From an uncultured Bacilli bacterium (GTDB lineage Bacteria; Bacillota_I; Bacilli_A; RF39; UBA660): DNA of 9,144 bases. The stretch is from positions 1 to 9,144 of the forward strand of contig CANQZH010000033.1 of assembly GCA_947628245.1 (NCBI GenBank), read 5' to 3'. Position numbers and translations under genes: made by a program. Shown one piece after another: positions 1 through 5,791 of this stretch (positions within the stretch are counted from its first letter, which is position 1; each line of letters opens with the position of its first letter). The notes under the pieces were generated by a model. It saw only the letters and a program-made list of their open reading frames with translations. It was not told the DNA's origin and made no database searches.

Positions 1-884
1 TTAGGTAATTCAAATGGTGGAATAATTGGTAGAGATTCTTTAGGTTGATTATTTGAAGATTCTTCAAAATTAGTTGATTTTGGAAGATTAGTTTCAATTT
101 CAGGTTCTTCTTGATAATCTTCTTTATAAGAATTTTCGACATTTAAGATTACGGAAGATTTTTTTAGTGGATCACTTTCGTATTCACTACGATTTGGTTT
201 CTTATATTTTTTGATTAGGTTTTCTTCAATATTCTTTTTCTTTTCAATTTCTTCTTGTTTTTTCTTTTCTTCATTTTGGTTAATTTCTTCAATACTTTTT
301 TGAGCAGTTTGTAATCTAATTAATTTTAAAATATCTGATAAAATTATGATAAAGGCTGGAATGACAACAATTATTAGCCAGCCACCTTTAGTGGTTAAAA
401 TTGATTGTAATCTTCCTAATTGAGGAATTTTAAAAATTACTTTACCTATTATATTATTAAATGTAGCAGGTTTTGGGTCTGGACTAGTGTTATTGTCTCC
501 TTTAGTTTGGAAAACTTTATTACCATTTTCATCTTCTTTAATTGAGATGACACGGTGAGTTATAGTCATTCCTTTAGAACTAGTAGATGATGAAATAAAA
601 GTTATAATGTCTCCAATTTTAATATCATCAGGACTTTTAATTTTAACGTTTACAATAACATCATAAATATTTAAAGTTTTTTCCATACTTGGTGAAATAA
701 TAGTATATAAGCCAAAAGCTGGACGATAATTAGCATCTTTTTTAGCATAAATTTTAGTTGTAATAAAATAATAAACTAAAATAATAGCAACAAATATTAA
801 TAGTACGAATAGAGTCCAAGATAGAACGGTAGTAAGAAATTTAACTTTATGTTTAATTGAACTGTATTTTTCATTTTTTTCCAT
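1..884 (-). CDS. sipW: SipW-type signal peptidase I (ER/archaeal-like S26B), 3' end outside window
   Basis: Membrane serine protease that would cut signal peptides from exported proteins on the outer face of the membrane. I translated it by hand from ATG 884-882; 294 codons are open to the left edge. Visible features: a cytosolic head; TM1 at about residues 19-41; the catalytic-Ser motif SPSM (Ser66); the region ITHRV, where His110 sits in place of the Lys of ordinary bacterial type I peptidases; TKGDNN with Asp130; and TM2 at about 168-186. Ser/His/Asp marks the SipW/ER-type subfamily. Residues from about 190 onward form a long, highly charged Lys/Glu-rich cytosolic tail, longer than in typical SipW, with no recognised function. 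The start is supported by GAGAGG at 893-898, 8 nt upstream. Family knowledge: SipW processes TasA/camelysin-like substrates. The repeat protein at 1376-4951, upstream on the same strand, has a fitting signal and C-terminal domain. The two genes have separate promoters. Confidence 0.88.
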   Translation of the reverse strand, partial: MEKNEKYSSIKHKVKFLTTVLSWTLFVLLIFVAIILVYYFITTKIYAKKDANYRPAFGLYTIISPSMEKTLNIYDVIVNVKIKSPDDIKIGDIITFISSSTSSKGMTITHRVISIKEDENGNKVFQTKGDNNTSPDPKPATFNNIIGKVIFKIPQLGRLQSILTTKGGWLIIVVIPAFIIILSDILKLIRLQTAQKSIEEINQNEEKKKQEEIEKKKNIEENLIKKYKKPNRSEYESDPLKKSSVILNVENSYKEDYQEEPEIETNLPKSTNFEESSNNQPKESLPIIPPFELP

Positions 885-916
885 AGTCAAAACCTCTCTA
901 TTCTTTACTATACATA

Positions 917-945
917 ATTATAATAAAATCATACTAAAAAAACAA
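917..945 (-). promoter_or_regulatory. Sigma-A-type promoter of the signal peptidase gene
   Basis: On the minus strand a -35-like TTGTTT (945-940) is followed by a 17-nt spacer and a perfect -10 TATAAT (922-917). The predicted transcript start is about 25-30 nt before the ATG at 884, leaving room for the GAGAGG ribosome site. The same -35 hexamer and spacer length occur in the promoter of the repeat-protein gene. Confidence 0.75.
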
Positions 946-1054
946 GATAAAAAAATTTGGTTTACTGTATGACAATAGATAATTAAAAAAACTTAACTAT
1001 GCTTTTTAGACACAATTAAATTTATCAATAGTGTATAATCTAGTTGTATAAATT

Positions 1055-1074
1055 AAAAAAAAATGTTTTTTTTT
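1055..1074. repeat. A9-TG-T9 inverted repeat
   Basis: Nine A residues (1055-1063), TG, then nine T residues (1066-1074). The arms are fully complementary, but with A:T pairs only and a 2-nt centre they would make a weak hairpin. It could be an intrinsically bent or AT-rich upstream element, or simply low-complexity sequence. No gene ends close enough to call it a terminator. Confidence 0.35.
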
Positions 1075-1110
1075 ACTCTTAATTCATACTTAAAATTATA
1101 TTATCTAATT

Positions 1111-1318
1111 TCATTTACTAAATAATTTACCAGTATCCATTAAAAATAAAATTAATTTTTTATCTACATATCTATAAACCAATAGCCAATCAGGGGGTTA
1201 TATGACATTCATTACAATTCTTATAATATTTATCATTTATTAATTTATGATTTCTATATTTTGGTTCTAGCTCTTACCCATCCGCTAATTGTTCGACTTT
1301 TAATACAACTACAAAATT
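1111..1318 (-). pseudogene. Decayed YafQ/RelE-type mRNA interferase toxin remnant
   Basis: Hand translation of the minus strand gives segments resembling the C-terminal two thirds of YafQ-family toxins. First comes VVVLKVEQLADG (1312-1277), then a TAA stop (1276-1274). In the same frame follow ELEPKYRNHKLIND and KYYKNCNECHIT. After a one-base shift within a run of five C (1197-1193) come PDWLLVYRYVDKK and LILFLMDTG, ending at TGA (1113-1111). Known YafQ proteins have the same order: a DHxL segment, KG-x-R-ECHI-x-PDWLL-x-Y, and a TG-x-HSDLF tail. Here the N-terminal part is missing, there is a nonsense codon and a frameshift, and the C-terminal active-site tail is changed. No antitoxin gene is next to it. 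This is a dead toxin-antitoxin remnant, identified by motif recall rather than alignment. Confidence 0.75.
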
Positions 1319-1327
1319 TAATATTTT

Positions 1328-1363
1328 TTTCAAAAACAAAAGAGTGATTTGTTTTCACTCTTT
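1328..1363 (-). terminator. Rho-independent terminator of the repeat-protein gene
   Basis: A 9-bp perfect stem (1363-1355 with 1347-1339, AAAGAGTGA/TCACTCTTT) has a 7-nt loop. On the minus strand it is followed by a T-rich run (TTTTGTTTTTG). It begins 12 nt past the TAA of the 1376-4951 gene, as expected for its transcript end. This makes read-through into the signal peptidase gene unlikely to be the main route. Confidence 0.8.
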
Positions 1364-1375
1364 AAATATTGGAAA

Positions 1376-4300
1376 TTAAATATACCAAGCATCTTTTATA
1401 TCAATTTTTGATTTATAAGTTCTACCTTTTTGATAATCTTGTGGCATTCCTGTATCAACAAACTCATATGTTAATTCATACCGATATAAACTATGAGCAG
1501 GGATCATTATTTCATCTAGTAATACTCCATCTTCAGTTGGCGATGCTGTTGCTGTTTTAACAACTGTTCCATCACGTTTTAGAGTATATACTAATTCATC
1601 CGCTGGATTAAATTCATTTACAACATCTTTAAAATCAATTCTAAAGAACAATGTTCTAAATGTTTGATTATTTACACTAAAGCCCTGACTACCTGTCCAA
1701 TTAGGTGTTATCTCATTTGCGACTAAACTTGCATCATAGGTAACAAATAAAACTGTTTCTTCATCACCACAGAAGTAGTCACATTTACCATCACCATCGG
1801 TATCACAATTTCGATCACATCGGCCATCATTGTTATCATCACAGTCTAAATCACAAGTTCCATCACCATCAGTATCACACTTTCGGTCACACTTACCATC
1901 ATTGTTGTCATCACAATTCAAGTCACATATGCCATCGCCATTCGTATCACAGTTTCGGTCACACTTGCCATCATTATTATCATCACAATTGGTATCGCAT
2001 TTACCATCATTATTGTTATCGCAATTCAAGTCACATTTGCCATCTTTATTTTGATCTAGATTTTTATCTGGTTTACGATCACCATTGGTATCACAATTTA
2101 AATCACATTTACCGTCATTATTAGTGTCACAGTTTAAATCACACTTACCATCATTATCAGTATCACAGTTAACGTCACATATTCCATCTTTATTAGTATC
2201 ACAATTTCGATCACATTTGCCATCACCGTTATCATCACAATTCAAGTCACACTTGCCATCGTTATCGGTATCACAGTCAGTGTCACATTTACCATCACCG
2301 TTGGTATCACAATTTCGGTCACATTTGCCGTCACCATTATCATCACAATTTCGGTCACACTTGCCATCATTATTATCATCACAATTGGTATCGCATTTAC
2401 CATCATTGTTGGTATCGCAGTTTCGATCACATTTACCATCATCGTTGTCGTCACAATTGATAGTACACTTGCCGTCACCACCAAAACCACAGTTTAAGTC
2501 ACATCGACCATCGCCATCGGTATCACAATATTTATCGCATTTACCGTCTTTATTTTCATCGCAATTCATATCGCACTTACCATCACCGTTAGTATCACAG
2601 TTTAAATCACACTTACCATCATTATTGGTATCACAATTTAAATCGCATTTACGGTCACCATCAGTATCACAGTTTAAGTCACATTTGCCGTCACCATTGG
2701 TGTCGCAATTTAAATCACATTTACCATCATTATTGGTATCACAATTAACATCACATATTCGGTCATTATCAGTATCACAGTTTAAATCACATTTGCCATC
2801 ACCATTGGTATCACAATTTAAATCACATTTACCATCATTATTAGTATCACAATTAGTGTCGCATATTTTATCATTATTGGTATCACAATTTAAATCACAT
2901 TTGCCATCACCATTCGTGTCACAATTTCGGTCACACTTGCCATCACCATTATCATCACAATTGGTGTCACATTTTTTATCATTATTGGTATCACAATTTA
3001 AATCACATTTGCCATCACCATTCGTGTCACAATTTCGGTCACACTTGCTATCGCCATCATCATCACAGTTGGTATCACATTTTTTATCACCATCAGGATC
3101 ACAATTTAAATCGCATTTATCATCGCCATCAATATCACAATTTCGATCACATTTGCCATCATCGTTGTCATCACAATTTAAGTCACACTTGCCATCACCA
3201 TTAAAATCACAATTTCGATCACATTTATTGTCACCATTGGTATCACAATTTCGATCACATTTGCCATCATCATTGTCATCACAATTTAAATCGCAAGTCC
3301 CATCGCCATTGAAGTCACAGTTAACATCACATTTATCGTCACCATTGGTATCACAGTTTCGATCACACTTGCCGTCATCATTGTCATCACAATTTAAATC
3401 ACAAGTCCCATCGCCATTAAAATCACAGTTAACATCACACTTACCATCACCATTGGTATCACAATTTCGGTCACACTTGCCATCATCATTATCATCACAA
3501 TTTAAATCACAAGTTCCATTGCCATCTTTATCTATATTAGTATCAGGTTCACCATCACCATTGGTATCACAATTTCGATCACATTTGCCGTCACCATCAT
3601 CATCACAATTTAAATCGCATTTGCCGTCACCATTTTTATCGACATTAGTATCAGGCTCCCCATCACCATTGGTATCACAATTTCGATCACACTTGCCGTC
3701 ACCATCATCATCACAATTTAAATCACAAGTTCCATTGCCGTCTTTATCTACATTAGTGTCAGGTTCGCCATCACCATTGGTATCACAGTTTCGATCACAC
3801 TTGCCATCATCATTATCATCACAATTTAAATCACATTTATCATCGCCATTGGTATCACAGTTTCGGTCACATTTGCCATCGTCATCATCATCGCAATTTA
3901 AATCACAAGTTCCATTACCGTCTTTATCAATGTTGGTATCAGGTTCTCCATCACCATTGGTATCACAATTGCGGTCACACTTACCATCGCCATCATCATC
4001 GCAATTTAAATCACACTTACCATCGCCGTCTTTATCAACGTTGGTATCAGGTTCGCCATCATTATTCGTATCACAGTTTCGATCACATTTGCCATCGCCA
4101 TCATCATCACAATTTAAATCACATTTGCCATCGTCATCTTTATCAACATTAGTATCAGGTTTTCCATCACCATCAGTATCACAGTTTAAATCGCACTTGC
4201 CGTCTCCATCTTTATCAATATTTAAATCAGGTTTCCCATCACCATCAATATCAATATTAGTATCAGGTATTCCATCACCATCAGTATCACAATTTAAATC

Positions 4301-4951
4301 ACATTTACCATCGCCATCTAAATCTTGATTCAATAAATTTTCATCAGGTATTCCATCACCATCAGTATCACAGTTAACATCACATTTACCATCTTTATCA
4401 ATATCAATATTTATATCAGGTTTCCCATCACCATTCGTATCGACATTTAAATCAGCTTTACCATCACCATCAATATCAATATTTAAATCAGGTCTATTAT
4501 CACCATCAATATCACAATTTAAGTCACATTTTCCATCATTATTAGTATCTTGATTAATCAAGTTTTTATCAGGTTTACCATCGTTATTAGTATCAACATT
4601 AAATACTCCAGCTTTAATTTGACCATAACTAATATTTATATCTGGTTTACGATCATTATTAGTATCAATATCATAATCAGGTATATTGTCCCCATTTAAA
4701 TCACAGTTAGTATCACAAATACCATCATTATTATAATCACAATTTAAGCGACAACGATCACTACCAAATAATTTATAATAACTAAAAGTTGCTTCTCCTA
4801 CACCTAAAAACATTAATAAGAAAAGTAGAATGATAATAATAACTGTTCTTCTTCTTTCCTTTTCTTTTTCATCATCTAATAAATCAGCATATTGTTGTTC
4901 TAACACACTTAGTTCATTTATTTCATCAATAGGATTTTTATTTTCTTCCAT
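1376..4951 (-). CDS. Membrane-exported Asp/Cys 12-mer repeat protein with TasA-like C-terminal domain
   Basis: A 1191-residue surface protein of unknown function. Order: charged cytosolic head (1-36, with KERRR at 31-35); hydrophobic segment (about 37-52) followed by GVGEATFSYY, resembling a SipW-class signal peptide with possible cleavage after Ala54; about eighty 12-residue units (67-1061); C-terminal domain (1062-1191). The unit consensus is CDxNCDxNGDGK, so each junction carries the calcium-loop pattern DxNxDGxxD known from dockerin and thrombospondin type 3 repeats. N-terminal units often carry Pro/Ile/Val where later ones carry Cys. An insert at about 107-119 breaks the repeat. The C-terminal domain ends with YELTYEFVDTG, then Q-x4-G-x-T-Y-x-S-K-I, like TasA/camelysin-type substrates. 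There is no LPXTG motif and no second membrane segment, so the protein is either released after cleavage or stays anchored by its N-terminus. AGGAG (4962-4958), 6 nt before the ATG, fixes the start. Calcium binding, adhesion and a structural role are inferences. Confidence 0.85.
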   Translation of the reverse strand: MEENKNPIDEINELSVLEQQYADLLDDEKEKERRRTVIIIILLFLLMFLGVGEATFSYYKLFGSDRCRLNCDYNNDGICDTNCDLNGDNIPDYDIDTNNDRKPDINISYGQIKAGVFNVDTNNDGKPDKNLINQDTNNDGKCDLNCDIDGDNRPDLNIDIDGDGKADLNVDTNGDGKPDINIDIDKDGKCDVNCDTDGDGIPDENLLNQDLDGDGKCDLNCDTDGDGIPDTNIDIDGDGKPDLNIDKDGDGKCDLNCDTDGDGKPDTNVDKDDDGKCDLNCDDDGDGKCDRNCDTNNDGEPDTNVDKDGDGKCDLNCDDDGDGKCDRNCDTNGDGEPDTNIDKDGNGTCDLNCDDDDDGKCDRNCDTNGDDKCDLNCDDNDDGKCDRNCDTNGDGEPDTNVDKDGNGTCDLNCDDDGDGKCDRNCDTNGDGEPDTNVDKNGDGKCDLNCDDDGDGKCDRNCDTNGDGEPDTNIDKDGNGTCDLNCDDNDDGKCDRNCDTNGDGKCDVNCDFNGDGTCDLNCDDNDDGKCDRNCDTNGDDKCDVNCDFNGDGTCDLNCDDNDDGKCDRNCDTNGDNKCDRNCDFNGDGKCDLNCDDNDDGKCDRNCDIDGDDKCDLNCDPDGDKKCDTNCDDDGDSKCDRNCDTNGDGKCDLNCDTNNDKKCDTNCDDNGDGKCDRNCDTNGDGKCDLNCDTNNDKICDTNCDTNNDGKCDLNCDTNGDGKCDLNCDTDNDRICDVNCDTNNDGKCDLNCDTNGDGKCDLNCDTDGDRKCDLNCDTNNDGKCDLNCDTNGDGKCDMNCDENKDGKCDKYCDTDGDGRCDLNCGFGGDGKCTINCDDNDDGKCDRNCDTNNDGKCDTNCDDNNDGKCDRNCDDNGDGKCDRNCDTNGDGKCDTDCDTDNDGKCDLNCDDNGDGKCDRNCDTNKDGICDVNCDTDNDGKCDLNCDTNNDGKCDLNCDTNGDRKPDKNLDQNKDGKCDLNCDNNNDGKCDTNCDDNNDGKCDRNCDTNGDGICDLNCDDNNDGKCDRKCDTDGDGTCDLDCDDNNDGRCDRNCDTDGDGKCDYFCGDEETVLFVTYDASLVANEITPNWTGSQGFSVNNQTFRTLFFRIDFKDVVNEFNPADELVYTLKRDGTVVKTATASPTEDGVLLDEIMIPAHSLYRYELTYEFVDTGMPQDYQKGRTYKSKIDIKDAWYI
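1769..4753 (-). repeat. 36-bp tandem coding repeat (12 residues), with 108-bp higher-order repeat
   Basis: Almost 3 kb of the repeat-protein gene is built from 36-bp units that share protein sequence but vary at synonymous positions (CAA/CAG, CGA/CGG, ATC/GTC and ACA/ACC on the + strand). From residue 293 (base 4075) the units fall into groups of three (36 residues, 108 bp), each usually ending GKCDRN and starting CDTNGD. Blocks start at residues 293, 329, 389, 425, 461, 497, 533, 569, 605, 641, 677, 713 and 749, with one two-unit block at 365-388. The array is in frame throughout, so recombination between units can change its length without breaking the reading frame. Confidence 0.92.
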
Positions 4952-4957
4952 CTTTAT

Positions 4958-5012
4958 CTCCTACTCTCTATTCTCATAAAATGATTATAGCATAAACTAT
5001 TTTAGGAAACAA
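4958..5012 (-). promoter_or_regulatory. Promoter and ribosome site of the repeat-protein gene
   Basis: On the minus strand, TTGTTT (5012-5007), a 17-nt spacer and TATAAT (4989-4984) form a good sigma-A-type promoter. The -10 is extended: TG stands one base upstream. The ribosome site AGGAG (4962-4958) lies 6 nt before the ATG at 4951. The promoter sits in the 78-bp gap after the DUF421 gene, so the repeat protein can be transcribed on its own. No strong terminator separates it from the DUF421 gene, so some co-transcription is possible. Confidence 0.78.
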
Positions 5013-5029
5013 GATTATAAATCAAAAAA

Positions 5030-5707
5030 TTATTGATGAGTAATTAAGGTTACTTTGTTGTTTTTATCAATGGTTAGTAAAGAAATATTTTCTATTTTTT
5101 GTTTTTGTTCTTTTAAATAATTTTTAAGCCATTTTTTATTTTTATTAGCTTTAATTAATTCAGATTCTTTTACGATACCATCAACGATAATTAAATAATT
5201 TAAAGTTTGTTTATAACTGCTTTTTTTAATAGTATTTTTTAAATCATTGTTCGTAACTGGTTGATTATTTTCTTTTAATAAAATTGATATATCACCTGAA
5301 GGCTCTAAAAGAGCACAATCAAGTTCATTAATATCAAAACATCCTTTTAAACGACAATTTTCTAAAACTTTAGCTACACTTAATTTAGCTGTTTCTAAAT
5401 TTTCATAATTAAATTGATTATTTTCAAACAAAATAAGAGGTTCTCCATCCATTATTTCTTCAACATTGTGATTATAATATGATAATACTGAGGATAAATA
5501 ACCAATAAAACCAAAAACTAGTAAAGCAATAATGCCATCATATATCGGAGTATCTAAGCTAATTATACTATCAGCGGTTATAGAACCAATAGTAATACTT
5601 AAAACATAATCATATAAAGTTAAATTTTTAATTTGTTTTTTGCCTAAAATTTTAACAATAATAAAAAGAATCGTAAACATAATTAAAGAACGCATAATAA
5701 TTTCCAA
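5030..5707 (-). CDS. DUF421/YetF-family membrane protein
   Basis: A 225-residue membrane protein, the usual length for Bacillus YetF-like proteins. Three membrane segments are visible at about residues 6-21, 32-48 and 57-76. Between the first two is GKKQIKNLTLYDYVLSITIGS, except that the family's GKRQ reads GKKQ (22-25) here. The cytosolic part contains DGEPLILF (87-94), the family's CRLKG-FDINELDCALLEPSG stretch (118-138, where relatives have LR..gi..i.dv..AilE.nG), and a second half with LIIVDGIVKESEL and WLKNYLKEQ, matching the C-terminal YetF subdomain. The biochemical role of the family is not settled. The start is TTG at 5707-5705: AGGTGA lies 6 nt upstream, whereas the first in-frame ATG (5695-5693) would be 18 nt from it. 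The gene is transcribed away from the thyX-like gene and toward the repeat-protein gene. Confidence 0.85.
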   Translation of the reverse strand: MEIIMRSLIMFTILFIIVKILGKKQIKNLTLYDYVLSITIGSITADSIISLDTPIYDGIIALLVFGFIGYLSSVLSYYNHNVEEIMDGEPLILFENNQFNYENLETAKLSVAKVLENCRLKGCFDINELDCALLEPSGDISILLKENNQPVTNNDLKNTIKKSSYKQTLNYLIIVDGIVKESELIKANKNKKWLKNYLKEQKQKIENISLLTIDKNNKVTLITHQ

Positions 5708-5713
5708 TTTAAA

Positions 5714-5719
5714 TCACCT
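5714..5719 (-). promoter_or_regulatory. Ribosome binding site that supports a TTG start
   Basis: AGGTGA on the minus strand, 6 nt before TTG 5707-5705. The spacing fits TTG and is too long (18 nt) for the internal ATG, so it decides the start of the DUF421 gene. Confidence 0.7.
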
Positions 5720-5732
5720 ACATATAATATGT
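5720..5732. repeat. 13-bp palindrome in the divergent intergenic region
   Basis: ACATAT-A-ATATGT, with perfect 6-bp arms around one base. It sits between the DUF421 ribosome site and the plus-strand promoter. It could be an operator for a dimeric regulator, or part of the -10 region of the leftward promoter (the minus strand reads TATTAT inside it). No well-matched -35 was found for the leftward gene, so I do not call a promoter there. Confidence 0.4.
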
Positions 5733-5742
5733 CTTTTTTTGA

Positions 5743-5770
5743 TTAAATTTATAACAAAAAGTGTTACAAT
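5743..5770 (+). promoter_or_regulatory. Extended -10 promoter of the thyX-like/cobB operon
   Basis: The plus strand carries TG (5762-5763), one base, then TACAAT (5765-5770), an extended -10. The -35 region is poor (TTAAAT at 5743-5748, 16-nt spacer), as often seen with extended -10 promoters. The predicted start lies only a few bases before the ribosome site at 5777-5783, giving a short leader. Confidence 0.55.
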
Positions 5771-5791
5771 AATTTTAAGGGAGTGGTAAAA

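Larger units (their letters stand above)
885..1375. other. Intergenic stretch between signal peptidase and repeat-protein genes
   Basis: This 491-base stretch has no intact gene on either strand. From left to right it holds the signal peptidase ribosome site and promoter (893-945), a featureless A/T-rich segment (about 946-1054), an A9/T9 inverted repeat (1055-1074), a decayed YafQ/RelE-type toxin remnant on the minus strand (1111-1318), and the terminator of the repeat-protein gene (about 1328-1363). I saw no RNA gene or riboswitch-like structure. Confidence 0.7.

Noticed and set aside
1006..1039. Plus-strand promoter (TTAGAC ... TATAAT) in the left intergenic stretch
   Set aside because: The spacer is 22 nt and no plus-strand gene follows.
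1369..1560. Small plus-strand open frame over the C-terminal domain
   Set aside because: Antisense to the well-supported C-terminal domain, with no ribosome site and an AT-rich random composition.
1830..2054. Shorter plus-strand open frame in the same repeat
   Set aside because: Same cause: a mirror of the repeat array, broken only by a stop in one variant unit.
2085..4328. Long open frame on the plus strand encoding Ser/His/Leu/Pro 12-mers
   Set aside because: It is the antisense of the 36-bp repeat array. Because every unit is similar and in frame, one stop-free unit stays stop-free in all. It has no ribosome site and no domain, and it vanishes where the repeat ends.
1769..4753. CRISPR array
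   Set aside because: The 36-bp period suits CRISPR repeats, but there are no unique spacers between units, the array is continuous coding sequence, and no cas genes are near.
5014..5030. Terminator after the DUF421 gene
   Set aside because: Only a 5-bp A/T-rich inverted repeat (ATCAA/TTGAT) is present, too weak to call.
5783..5791. GTG as the start of the thyX-like gene
   Set aside because: It overlaps the AAGGGAG ribosome site. ATG at 5792 is at the right distance of 8 nt.
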